Shown: positions 18,727 through 27,585 of the stretch, piece by piece
How positions within the stretch are numbered: position 1 is the first letter of the stretch
Layout: each line of letters opens with the position of its first letter
From: Cellvibrio sp. OA-2007
Lineage (GTDB): Bacteria > Pseudomonadota > Gammaproteobacteria > Pseudomonadales > Cellvibrionaceae
NCBI RefSeq assembly: GCF_000953825.1
Contig: NZ_BBUL01000020.1
Coordinates: forward strand, 1 to 64,000
Reading direction: 5' to 3'
Length of the DNA stretch: 64,000 nucleotides
Notes under the pieces: generated by a model
What the model saw: the letters and a program-made list of their open reading frames with translations, nothing else
The model's database searches: none
Told to the model about the DNA's origin: nothing
Program-made: the position numbers and the translations under genes

Positions 18727-19123
18727 CTGACATCAATCAATAGTTGCAGTTATCTGTCACTGCCGGGCGATCCAAGTCTGCCCTTTAATAACTCCTCAAC
18801 CACATTCGTTTTACGTATTGGTGTTGGTGCATTAGCGAAAGCTATGCCAAGTTAAAAAATTGGCGCGTATGTCAATTATTGGGGCGCATTACAAATGTTT
18901 TTTTGCAATAAAACCCGCTATGCACCGTTTTGTTTGCAGCACTCAAGTCTAAAAAGATGCATGAAATTTTTACTTCGCACCTGTTTGGTTCTTCGGCGTA
19001 AAGATTTTTATCCTTTTATGATTGCACTCATAGGTATAGACTGCCCGCAGCGGTCATTGCGACTGCATCGCAGCTTTGTATTGGCCGCATCTACCACCTC
19101 AATACCACCATAAGGATCGAACG
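18727..19123. other. Intergenic region between divergent kinase and lipoprotein genes
   Basis: Contains the promoters of both neighbours. A 72-codon frame at 18895-19113 has no ribosome site or recognisable similarity and is not called. AAGGA at 19112-19116 is the ribosome site of the lipoprotein gene. Confidence 0.5.
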
Positions 19124-19435
19124 ATGAAACCAATTCATACCCTTGCCACTCTCTTAATTTCCGCCGGTTTGCTCACTGCTTGCGCAAAAGAAGAGCCAAA
19201 AACCACTACTGAACAAGTAAAAGAAGCGGTTACTGAAACTATGGAAGCCGCGGGCGATTCAATGAAGGAAGCGGCTGATGATATGGCCGATGCGGCCGCA
19301 GAAATGAAAGACGACGCCGCTGAAGCGATGGAAGAAACCGGTGAAGCGATCAGCGAAGGCGCAGCCGATGCCGCTGACGCAATGAAAGATGCAGCGGAAG
19401 AAACCAAAGAAGCCGCAAAAGAAATGGCTAACTAA
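19124..19435 (+). CDS. Small Ala/Glu/Lys-rich lipoprotein
   Basis: 103 residues with a lipoprotein signal (lipobox LLTAC, Cys about residue 20). The mature part is almost entirely Ala, Glu, Asp, Lys and Met in a heptad/undecad-like pattern (EAADDMADAAAEMKDD and variants), predicting one long amphipathic helix as in LEA-like or Lpp/YtxH-like proteins. Probably an envelope spacer or stress protein; function not assigned. Ribosome site AAGGA and a downstream terminator make it a single-gene unit. Confidence 0.75.
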   Translation: MKPIHTLATLLISAGLLTACAKEEPKTTTEQVKEAVTETMEAAGDSMKEAADDMADAAAEMKDDAAEAMEETGEAISEGAADAADAMKDAAEETKEAAKEMAN

Positions 19436-19473
19436 TTCAGCCTATTGGCTGACTAGAGAGTAATTGGAAGTGA

Positions 19474-19505
19474 GCGGGTCAAGCGATTGACCCGCCCATT
19501 TTTTA
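19474..19505 (+). terminator. Rho-independent terminator
   Basis: Stem GCGGGTCAA/TTGACCCGC, short loop, then a T-run. It ends the lipoprotein transcript and runs to the stop codon of the convergent ABC transporter. Confidence 0.88.
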
Positions 19506-21317
19506 TTCGCGTTCCTGCAATTGCATCGCCCACATTTGCGCATATTTTCCTTGCCGGGCTAATAATTCAACGTGTGTGCCTTGTTCAATAACCGCCCCCG
19601 CATCCAAGACGATAATCTGATCCGCATCCACCACAGTTGATAAACGGTGTGCAATCACCAGCGTGGTATGGCCACTGGCCACTTCCTGCATGGCCGCGAG
19701 AATCGCCGCTTCGGAATTGGAATCCAGCGCACTGGTGGCCTCGTCGAAAATTAGAATTGGCGAGCCTTTTAATAAAACTCGTGCAATGGCGATGCGCTGT
19801 TTTTCGCCGCCCGATACTTTTAAACCGCGCTCGCCAACCAGGGTTTTATCGCCCTGCGGCAGGCTATTAATAAATTGTTCAAGATGCGCCATCTTAATCG
19901 CGCGGTCGATTTGTTCATCGCTCGCCTGGGGATTACCGTAAGCAATGTTCTCGCGAATGCTGGTATTAAATAACACCGTATCCTGCGGCACTATGGCGAT
20001 AGCGCGGCGTAAACTATCCAGCGTAACCCTGCGAATATCCTGCCCATCAATTTCAATGCTGCCGGACTGAATATCGTAAAAGCGGTAGAGCAAACGCGAG
20101 AGAGTGCTTTTACCCGCACCGGAGGAGCCGACAATCGCCACCTTGGTACCTGCCGGAATCTGCAAATTAAATTGTTTCAGAATAGGGCGCTCAGGGTGGT
20201 AACCAAAATCCACTTGCTGCAAATGGATTGCGCCTTTGTCGACTTGCAGCGGTTGTGCATCGGCGCTGTCACAAATTGCGGGGCTGCGCTTTAGTAGCGC
20301 GAGCATATTTTCCAGATCGGTTAGCGAGCGACGTATTTCGCGGTAGACAAAACCGAGAAAGTTGAGCGGAATAAATAATTGAATCATGTAAGCGTTGATC
20401 ATCGCCAAATCGCCCAATGTCATTTCCTTATCAATCACACTTTGCGCCGCCATCCACATCATCGCGGTCATTGCCACGGCAATAATCAATGCTTGCCCTG
20501 AGTTGAGCGCAAGCAGAGACATACGGTTTTTTAATTTAGCCTGCTCCCAATTGGCGAGAAATTTATCGTAGGTTTCGGCTTCGTAGCTTTCGTTATTAAA
20601 ATATTTTACGGTTTCATAATTGAGCAGCGAATCAATCGCACGGGTGCTGGTGGATGAGTCGGCCTGATTCGCCTCGCGTACAAATTTATTGCGCCACTCA
20701 GTGGTGTAAATAGTAAACACCACATAGATTGCCACCGCGACCAAAGTGATTACCGCGTACCAAATAGAAAACGCAGCGGCAAAAATAATCGCCACCATTA
20801 GAATTTCAAACAGGGTGGGAACAATATTGAACATTAAAAAACGCATCAAAAAACTGATGCCATTGGTGCCGCGCTCTATATCGCGGCTAATACCGCCGGT
20901 CGCGCGATCAAGGTGAAATGCCATCTCCAATGAATGCAAATGTTGGAATACTCGCAAACCAATTTTGCGCATCGCATGTTCGGTTACACGGCTAAACAAT
21001 GCATCGCGTACTTCGCCAAAAAACACACTGCCAAAACGCAAGGCGCCATAGAACAAAATAAAAAAGGCAGGCAATGCCAATTCTGGTGCGATATTACGAT
21101 CCACACCATCAATGATATGTTTGAGTGCCCAAGGCATCACTAGCGTCGCACCTTTAGCGGCAAGCAACGCCACCACCGCCAACATCACCCTGCCCTTAAA
21201 ATCCCACAAATAAGGCAGCAAATAGGCCATGCTCTGGCGCAAATTTACCTTGGCCGTGTTAGTTCGTGTTTCATTGTTAGGGTGAACCGATAACCCCGAT
21301 GAATGCATGCCGCGCAT
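19503..21317 (-). CDS. ATM1/HMT1-type ABC exporter
   Basis: 604-residue half-transporter. The membrane domain contains the ATM1-type segment NYETVKYFNNESYEAE, and the ATPase has Walker A GSSGAGKSTLSR, signature VSGGEKQR, Walker B ILIFDEATSALD and switch His in LVIAHRLSTV. Bacterial ATM1 relatives export glutathione conjugates and metal complexes. The start could be ATG 21317 or the ATG three codons later. Confidence 0.88.
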   Translation of the reverse strand: MRGMHSSGLSVHPNNETRTNTAKVNLRQSMAYLLPYLWDFKGRVMLAVVALLAAKGATLVMPWALKHIIDGVDRNIAPELALPAFFILFYGALRFGSVFFGEVRDALFSRVTEHAMRKIGLRVFQHLHSLEMAFHLDRATGGISRDIERGTNGISFLMRFLMFNIVPTLFEILMVAIIFAAAFSIWYAVITLVAVAIYVVFTIYTTEWRNKFVREANQADSSTSTRAIDSLLNYETVKYFNNESYEAETYDKFLANWEQAKLKNRMSLLALNSGQALIIAVAMTAMMWMAAQSVIDKEMTLGDLAMINAYMIQLFIPLNFLGFVYREIRRSLTDLENMLALLKRSPAICDSADAQPLQVDKGAIHLQQVDFGYHPERPILKQFNLQIPAGTKVAIVGSSGAGKSTLSRLLYRFYDIQSGSIEIDGQDIRRVTLDSLRRAIAIVPQDTVLFNTSIRENIAYGNPQASDEQIDRAIKMAHLEQFINSLPQGDKTLVGERGLKVSGGEKQRIAIARVLLKGSPILIFDEATSALDSNSEAAILAAMQEVASGHTTLVIAHRLSTVVDADQIIVLDAGAVIEQGTHVELLARQGKYAQMWAMQLQERE

Positions 21318-21516
21318 AGATGCTCGCTATAAACTCAATAGGTCGTTAAATAGATGCAGGCTAACACAAAGTTGACGCCTGATTTGCACTTGTGGATACT
21401 TTGCACAGCAGTGATCCATGCTTGAAATAGGAACCTGGATAAGGGCGATTAGCTCATGGAACCGGAAGATCAGGAATGAGACTGCGGTATCTACCCACAA
21501 AACTAAGGACAACAAC

Positions 21517-23484
21517 ATGTTTCGGCTCGCTTTAGCTCACCGCCAGGTGGCAACTCTTTTACTACTGGTTTTGACCTGTGCAGTCCAATCTCTCAGCGCT
21601 ACTGAATCCGCTAAAAAACACACTCAACTACCACTGGAAGTTTTTTATAAGGGTGAATTGGTAGAAGACATCGAGCTCTCGCCCGATGGTACACATTTAC
21701 TCGCACTTAAAAATGTTGGTGGCGATACAGTATTGATGGTATTGGAAATCGCAACCGGCAAGGTTTTTTACCCGACCAAAACCGATAACAAACAATTTAA
21801 ATTCAATTGGGTAGCCTGGGCAAACAATGACCGCATCCTGATGAGCTTGCGCTTTGATAGCCGCTTGCGAAACGGCGTGAAATATATGCAAACACGCCTG
21901 CTTGCAACCGATGCTAAAAAACCGGGCAAAATGATTACGTTAGTAAAACCGGATGATGATGCAAATGGCTGGGTAAGCCAATTTCAGGACAATATCATCA
22001 GTTATTTACCCGATGATCCCGATCATATTTTATTGAGTGTGGATCGCGAAATGCCGCTACATCAAACGGTATATAAAGCGAATGTGTATACCGGAAAATT
22101 AAAAAAAATAAAAAAACATTCCAGTACAGTACGCTCATGGTATGCAGACCGCGCGGGCAATGTGCGCGTTGGCCAACACTATGACGATAAAAAACGCAAA
22201 GTCAGTTACAAAGTTTTAGACAGCGCCACTAATAAATGGGTAGTGGCTTGGGAATATATTGTATTTGATGAGCCAGAAATCAACATCGCTGGTTTTGGTC
22301 ACAACCCCAATGAATTGTATATTTTTGCTGACCATGAAGGCCGCCAAGCGCTGTTTAAAACCGATTTGTCCAAACCGGGATACCCCAGAGAATTAGTATT
22401 AAGCAGCCCAGACTATGATGTCAGTGGCCGCTTGATTTACTCCAGCGCACTGAAAGAGGTAGTCGGGTTGTATTACAACGACGGCTCGTCCAAAAGTGTA
22501 TTTTGGAATCAGGAATTTAAAGCGTTTCAAGCGGGATTGGATAAAGCCTTACCCGACACCCGCAACTACATCAGCAGCATGAGTAGCGATGGTCGCAAGT
22601 ACATCTTATTCACCACCAATAACACCAATCCCGGCAATTATTTATTCGGCGATCGCGACGAAAAATCTATTTCTCATGTCGCAACTAGCTATCCGGATTT
22701 GACCGAAGATGTGTTAGTCGAAAAACAATCACGCACTTACAAAGCGCGCGATGGTTTGGAGCTGGAAGGATTTTTATCTCTCCCCAAAACATTCTCCAAC
22801 AAGCCTACTGCCACTATTATCCTGCCCCATGGCGGCCCTATGAGTGAAGACGGAAAAAGTTTCGATCTGTTTTCCACCTTTATGGCTAATCGCGGCTATG
22901 TCGTTTTTCAACCCAACTTTCGTGGTTCATCAGGCTATGGCCATGATTTTATGATGCAAGCAGTAGGCGGTTATGGTTTGGAAATGCAGGATGATCTGGA
23001 AGATGCGGTGAAATATTTGGTTGACGAAAAAATCGCTGACCCCAAAAAAGTATGTATTGTCGGCGCCAGTTATGGTGGCTACGCTGCACTCATGGGCGCG
23101 ACCAAGACACCGGATTTATTTCAATGTGCGATCAGTTTTGCCGGCATGTCGGATTTGATCAAGATGCGTGACAGTTTCCGCAATTTCACCAACAAAAATA
23201 CCGCACGCAAACAATTCGGAGAGGATAAAACACAGCTTAAAGAGACCTCACCAGTGCGCATGGCTGAACGCGTGAAAATTCCTATCCTGTTAATTCACGG
23301 AAAAGACGACACCACTGTACCCGTTGTGCAAAGCCGCATCATGGCCGACGAATTAAAAGACCACGGCAAGGTGTACGAATATGTAGAACTGGAAAATGGT
23401 ACCCACTACCTGGATTATTATCCTGATCGCAAACAAACTTTTGAGGCGATGGAAAACTTTCTGAAGAAATACTTACCCATTTAA
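21517..23484 (+). CDS. Secreted S9-family prolyl oligopeptidase-like peptidase
   Basis: 655 residues with a signal peptide (cleavage near residue 30), a beta-propeller region (about 40-400) and an alpha/beta-hydrolase domain (about 430-655). The triad can be placed: S518 in GASYGGYAALMG, D597 or D598 in HGKDDTTVPV, H630 in NGTHYLDY. Such S9C-type enzymes act as dipeptidyl- or acylaminoacyl-peptidases. ATG 21517 is chosen since AAGGA lies upstream and a signal peptide follows. Monocistronic with its own terminator. Confidence 0.92.
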   Translation: MFRLALAHRQVATLLLLVLTCAVQSLSATESAKKHTQLPLEVFYKGELVEDIELSPDGTHLLALKNVGGDTVLMVLEIATGKVFYPTKTDNKQFKFNWVAWANNDRILMSLRFDSRLRNGVKYMQTRLLATDAKKPGKMITLVKPDDDANGWVSQFQDNIISYLPDDPDHILLSVDREMPLHQTVYKANVYTGKLKKIKKHSSTVRSWYADRAGNVRVGQHYDDKKRKVSYKVLDSATNKWVVAWEYIVFDEPEINIAGFGHNPNELYIFADHEGRQALFKTDLSKPGYPRELVLSSPDYDVSGRLIYSSALKEVVGLYYNDGSSKSVFWNQEFKAFQAGLDKALPDTRNYISSMSSDGRKYILFTTNNTNPGNYLFGDRDEKSISHVATSYPDLTEDVLVEKQSRTYKARDGLELEGFLSLPKTFSNKPTATIILPHGGPMSEDGKSFDLFSTFMANRGYVVFQPNFRGSSGYGHDFMMQAVGGYGLEMQDDLEDAVKYLVDEKIADPKKVCIVGASYGGYAALMGATKTPDLFQCAISFAGMSDLIKMRDSFRNFTNKNTARKQFGEDKTQLKETSPVRMAERVKIPILLIHGKDDTTVPVVQSRIMADELKDHGKVYEYVELENGTHYLDYYPDRKQTFEAMENFLKKYLPI

Positions 23485-23506
23485 TCCGTAACATAATCCC
23501 TTTATA

Positions 23507-23538
23507 ACAGCGCATCCTGAACCGATGCGCTGTTTTTT
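23507..23538 (+). terminator. Rho-independent terminator
   Basis: ACAGCGCATC/GATGCGCTGT stem, short loop and T7 run, 22 bases after the S9 peptidase stop. Confidence 0.9.
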
Positions 23539-23639
23539 TATCCTGCAGGTTCAGGCAATCGTTTTTCCGGTAACAAGTTCAGGGTGTTATTATGCGGGGG
23601 AATATCCTTTAGACCCCGAACAGCTGAACCCCAATATCA

Positions 23640-24500
23640 ATGAAAATACCCAATCGCTTAGCGGCTCTGGTCAATGATGGCCTGATTGACGAAGTCTATT
23701 ACCCCCTCATGAGCGGCAAAGAAGCGCAGGTTTTTGTAGTGCGCGCCAATAATGAAGTCCGCTGTGCCAAAGTCTATAAAGAAGCCAAAAAACGCAGCTT
23801 TAAACAAGCTGTGCAATACCAAGAGGGGCGCACTGTGCGCAACTCGCGCCGCGCTCGCGCTATGGCAAAGGGCACTCGCTACGGCCAAAAAGAGGCGGAA
23901 GAGGCTTGGCTCAACGCCGAAGTAGAGGCGCTGTATCGCCTCGCCGAAGCCGGTGTGCGTGTACCTACACCCTATTGGTTTGTGGATGGTGTATTGGTGA
24001 TGGAGCTGGTGGTCGATGAAGAGGGCGACCCGGCACCACGCTTGGATGACGTCGCCTTTGACCCGGAAACCGCACGCGCCTATCACGCCCAAATGATTAC
24101 CGAAATTGTGCGCATGCTCTGTGCAGGTCTCGTGCATGGCGATTTATCTGAATTTAACGTATTGGTCGATCACTCCGGCCCGGTGGTCATCGATTTACCC
24201 CAAGCGGTCAATGCCGCCGGTAACAACAGCGCGAAAATGATGCTGACCCGCGATGTAAATAATATGCGCGATTATTTTGGCCAGTACGCACCCGATTTGT
24301 TAGTCACGCACTATGCCGATGAAATGTGGGATTTGTTTGAACACGGCAATTTGCACCCGAACAGCAAACTCACCGGCGAATTTGCGCAGAGCAATGTGGA
24401 GGCTGATCTGGCCACCATGATGCGCATTATTGAAGACGCTAAAGCAGAAGAGGAAGACCGCAAAGAACGCGAACGCATGGCGCGGGATGGAGAGTTTTAG
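23640..24500 (+). CDS. RIO1-like atypical serine/threonine kinase
   Basis: 286 residues of the RIO fold: nucleotide loop around MSGKEAQVF, ATP Lys in VRCAKVYKE, catalytic loop HGDLSEFNVLV with D168, and metal-binding VIDLPQAV. The C-terminal 20 residues are highly charged. Bacterial RIO proteins are conserved in many gammaproteobacteria but their substrates are not established. Starts at ATG 23640; no operon partner. Confidence 0.92.
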   Translation: MKIPNRLAALVNDGLIDEVYYPLMSGKEAQVFVVRANNEVRCAKVYKEAKKRSFKQAVQYQEGRTVRNSRRARAMAKGTRYGQKEAEEAWLNAEVEALYRLAEAGVRVPTPYWFVDGVLVMELVVDEEGDPAPRLDDVAFDPETARAYHAQMITEIVRMLCAGLVHGDLSEFNVLVDHSGPVVIDLPQAVNAAGNNSAKMMLTRDVNNMRDYFGQYAPDLLVTHYADEMWDLFEHGNLHPNSKLTGEFAQSNVEADLATMMRIIEDAKAEEEDRKERERMARDGEF

Positions 24501-24562
24501 AAGAAGGGAAACCAAAATATCAATGCAAAAATGACTACCTGTTGCGCGGATTTTTTTAGAAC

Positions 24563-25045
24563 TCAGTTCAAGCGCAACATCAATGTCAGTGGATGAATCG
24601 GCGAAACACCAAATCCATAATATTCATAAAATGCTTTCGCTTGTTCATGCAATGCATGTACGACCAAGGCTCTAACACCGGCATTTTGCGCAACCGATCC
24701 CGCGCGATTAACCGCATCGCGCAATAAGCCAGCACCCAGTTTTATTCCCTGCGCGCGCAGGTCAACCGCCAAACGTGCGAGTACCAAAACGGGGATAGGA
24801 TCAGGCATATTGCGTTTAACCGATCCCGTCGCCAATTGGTGTGCAACCGCACCGGCAGCTAATGCGTAATAACCACACACACGGTTATCCTGATCAGCAA
24901 CAACAAACGTCCTGCTGGCGCCACTGGCTTGATTAACCAGAGCCCGGCGTTTGAGCCAGTCGTTCAGGCTCACCTCACCACAATCAAAATCACCAATAAT
25001 GTGGGACTCCAACAAAGGTTGCGGCGCAGATAAACGCAAACTCAT
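24563..25045 (-). CDS. GNAT-type toxin of a type II toxin-antitoxin pair (TacT/AtaT-like)
   Basis: 160-residue acetyltransferase of the family that blocks translation by acetylating aminoacyl-tRNA. It shows the family features FDCGEVSLNDWLKRRA, the acetyl-CoA segment RLAVDLRAQGIKLGAGLLRDA and FYEYYGFGVSP near the C-terminus. It overlaps the DUF1778 antitoxin gene by 4 bases (ATGA). All expected core motifs are present, so it is likely intact. Confidence 0.9.
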   Translation of the reverse strand: MSLRLSAPQPLLESHIIGDFDCGEVSLNDWLKRRALVNQASGASRTFVVADQDNRVCGYYALAAGAVAHQLATGSVKRNMPDPIPVLVLARLAVDLRAQGIKLGAGLLRDAVNRAGSVAQNAGVRALVVHALHEQAKAFYEYYGFGVSPIHPLTLMLRLN

Positions 25046-25314
25046 ACCTTGCTCTCATCCCACGGAGCTTTCACCGCCATTAATCGTTCCAAACCTTGGT
25101 TCGCAGACAAAGGAGCATCCAGTAACGCCACAAAATGCTGGAATTTGCTAGCATCAAGGCTGAAAAACACCTGATCCAACAACACCGCTTGAGCGCGCTC
25201 ACAGGCAGCCTCCAACATAAAGTCAGACCTATTTTTGCCCAGCAAACTGGCAGCCTGATCAATCAGATCACGCTGCTCAGGTAAAGCGCGTAAATTAATC
25301 GCAGCAGCACGCAT
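25042..25314 (-). CDS. DUF1778-type antitoxin
   Basis: 90 residues: an N-terminal ribbon-helix-helix DNA-binding part (AINLRALPEQRDLIDQAA then RSDFMLEAAC) and a C-terminal tail that neutralises the GNAT toxin. The start at 25314 is set by a strong AGGAGGGG ribosome site. The frame remains open upstream to 25521, but that part overlaps the operator and is not antitoxin-like. Confidence 0.92.
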   Translation of the reverse strand: MRAAAINLRALPEQRDLIDQAASLLGKNRSDFMLEAACERAQAVLLDQVFFSLDASKFQHFVALLDAPLSANQGLERLMAVKAPWDESKV

Positions 25315-25332
25315 AACAACCCCTCCTGTATG

Positions 25333-25372
25333 GACAATAGATATACAGTCTATTCTTTGTGTATCTATTGTC
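25333..25372. promoter_or_regulatory. Operator of the DUF1778/GNAT module
   Basis: Two 15-bp arms, GACAATAGATATACA and the complement of GACAATAGATACACA, differ at one base and are separated by 10 bases. The site lies 19 bases upstream of the antitoxin start, the expected place for ribbon-helix-helix autorepression. Confidence 0.8.
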
Positions 25373-25643
25373 AATACAGTACTTTTCTCCAAGTCACGGC
25401 TGCCACCGGTGACCAGTGCAATTTTCTCCAATGTCAGGTACTCACACAGGCCTCGTTTATCCCGGTTAATTGATAGATCAAGTTGATAAGCAGTACCGAC
25501 CGGCGCGTGAATCTGGTACAAGGAAGATTTATCCCTGCACCAATTGATTCACTATGTTCCAACACTCGGTGAAAAATCGGCCGATTTTGAATATATCCAA
25601 GACGATGAAGTGAATTTTTTTGTTACTAGAAAGAGAGGTAAGT

Positions 25644-26777
25644 ATGAAGCTGGATTTTTTCGACGAAATATTTAAAGGTTTTGGTATGGCCGACACCAGT
25701 TGGGGCGGCAGTATAAAAATATTTTCGTTGGTCTTACTCACCTTTATCGTCAGTTTTGTTGTGGGGAAAATATTTAAACAACTGCAAAAACATTTTGATA
25801 AAACCAACAACCTGTGGGATGACACTATTCTGTGGGCGGCGCGCAAACCGATTAGCACCATGATCTGGATTGTCGGTTTATCGCTCTCTGCGGCCATGGC
25901 CGATCACGTCGCCGGCACTACATTTTACGCGTTTGCCGAACCGGTTGCGCGGCTCGGTTTAATTGCGATGATCGCCTGGTTTATTGTGCGTCTAATCAGT
26001 GGCGCAGAGCGCATCGTGGTATCGCCGGAAAAAATGGCCGACCCGATGGACCCAACCACTGTATCAGCAATGAGTAAATTGCTGCGCGGCTCGGTCATCA
26101 TCACTGCGGTATTGGTGATTTTACAATCCATGGGCTACAGCATTTCCGGTGTGTTAGCCTTTGGTGGTATTGGCGGTATTGCGATTGGTTTTGCCGCAAA
26201 AGATTTGCTCGCGAATTTTTTTGGCGGCTTGATGATTTATATGGACCGCCCGTTTAGTGTTGGCGATTGGGTGCGTTCACCCGATCAGGACATTGAAGGC
26301 ACAGTAGAAAAAATCGGCTGGCGCCTTACTACTATTCGCACCTTTGATAAACGCCCGCTCTATGTACCCAATGGTACCTTTGCCACTATTTCGTTAGAAA
26401 ATCCATCGCGCATGAGCCATCGCCGTATTCACGAAGTGATTGGCATTCGCTATGACGATGCACACCTGATGAGCAAGATTGTTGCAGACGTTAAACAAAT
26501 GTTAATTGATGACGATGAAATCGATACCAGCCAAACTACCATCGTCAATTTCAATCAGTTTAATGCGTCATCGTTAGATTTTTTTATTTACTGTTTTACC
26601 AAAACGATTAATTGGATTCACTACCACGAAGTGAAACAAAATGTATTGCTAAAGATCCACGAGATCATCAGCAAACACGGCGCCGAGATTGCCTTCCCAA
26701 CCCAAACCCTGCATCACGCATCTATTTCGCCAGTAGAATTGCGCGCAGCAGAAGTGGCAGCGCCAGAAACAAAATAA
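25644..26777 (+). CDS. MscS-family mechanosensitive ion channel
   Basis: 377 residues with three to four TM segments in the first 190, the pore helix (GIGGIAIGFAAKDLLANFFGG), and the beta domain beginning with DRPFSVGDWV. The N-terminal part is longer than in E. coli MscS, closer to YbdG/YnaI-type relatives. GAGAGGTAAGT upstream supports ATG 25644. Releases solutes on hypo-osmotic shock in the family. Confidence 0.9.
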   Translation: MKLDFFDEIFKGFGMADTSWGGSIKIFSLVLLTFIVSFVVGKIFKQLQKHFDKTNNLWDDTILWAARKPISTMIWIVGLSLSAAMADHVAGTTFYAFAEPVARLGLIAMIAWFIVRLISGAERIVVSPEKMADPMDPTTVSAMSKLLRGSVIITAVLVILQSMGYSISGVLAFGGIGGIAIGFAAKDLLANFFGGLMIYMDRPFSVGDWVRSPDQDIEGTVEKIGWRLTTIRTFDKRPLYVPNGTFATISLENPSRMSHRRIHEVIGIRYDDAHLMSKIVADVKQMLIDDDEIDTSQTTIVNFNQFNASSLDFFIYCFTKTINWIHYHEVKQNVLLKIHEIISKHGAEIAFPTQTLHHASISPVELRAAEVAAPETK

Positions 26778-26803
26778 AAAGATCAACTTAAATAAGACGC
26801 AAT

Positions 26804-27571
26804 ATGACAACTATCTGCCCCAAATGTCGCTATCAACGGCAAGCGATTGATCAGACTATCCATGCAGATATCTGCCCTAATTGCGGCATTGTGTACAGCA
26901 AGTTTATTGCAAAACAAACACAGGCAGATTTACCGCAAGCAACCGAACCCGACGCACAAATTAAAATTGAATCCACTCCAACGAGGCGCCAGCAATTAGT
27001 TGCCGCCTTTTTTTATGTGCCGGAGCGGGTCGATGAAGGTGCATTCTGGGCGCGAGTCGCCTGCCTTGTCGCCTTTGTAGTTTGGGGTGGTTATTTTATT
27101 ACGGCGGGAGTCAATTGGGAAAAAATTGGCAGCTCATTCATGCACAACATCAATCTGCCTTTTCATGAATTTGGCCATATTTTCTTTATGCCGTTTGGCG
27201 ATTTTATGATGATACTCGGCGGCAGTTTATTTCAGGTGTTATTACCCTTAGCGTTAATGTGCGTCTTTGTGTTTAAACAGCGCGACACCTTTGCTGGCAG
27301 CATTATGCTCTGGTGGTGTGGACAAAGTTTTATCGATGTTTCACCTTACATAGCCGATGCTGAATATCGCGCGCTGCCATTAATCGGTGGCGGCGGCGAA
27401 GAGTCACACGACTGGGGAAATTTATTGACCATGATGAATGCGCTGGATAGCACCCAAGCGATTGCCAATTGCAGTTTTGGCATTGGCGCGCTGCTGATTA
27501 TCGCAGCGCTGTTATGGGGCGGATTGATTCTTAAAACACAACAGAAAAATTTACTGATGCGCATCGATTAA
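26804..27571 (+). CDS. Zinc-ribbon membrane protein with HExxH motif (M50-like)
   Basis: 255 residues. An N-terminal zinc ribbon (C5, C8, C24, C27) is followed by a charged linker and 4-5 TM segments. The second TM region contains H121-E122-F-G-H125, an HExxH metal site, followed by GGSLFQVLLPLA, which resembles the membrane core of site-2 (M50) proteases. A second, aspartate-bearing segment (SFIDVSPYIADA) may supply the third ligand. It lies 26 bases after mscS and may be cotranscribed. Protease activity is inferred from motifs only. Confidence 0.65.
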   Translation: MTTICPKCRYQRQAIDQTIHADICPNCGIVYSKFIAKQTQADLPQATEPDAQIKIESTPTRRQQLVAAFFYVPERVDEGAFWARVACLVAFVVWGGYFITAGVNWEKIGSSFMHNINLPFHEFGHIFFMPFGDFMMILGGSLFQVLLPLALMCVFVFKQRDTFAGSIMLWWCGQSFIDVSPYIADAEYRALPLIGGGGEESHDWGNLLTMMNALDSTQAIANCSFGIGALLIIAALLWGGLILKTQQKNLLMRID

Positions 27572-27585
27572 TACAGGGCGCATTT

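Noticed and set aside
18895-19113. 72-codon frame upstream of the Ala/Glu-rich lipoprotein
   Set aside because: No ribosome site, Cys/Arg-rich random composition, overlaps the lipoprotein promoter region.
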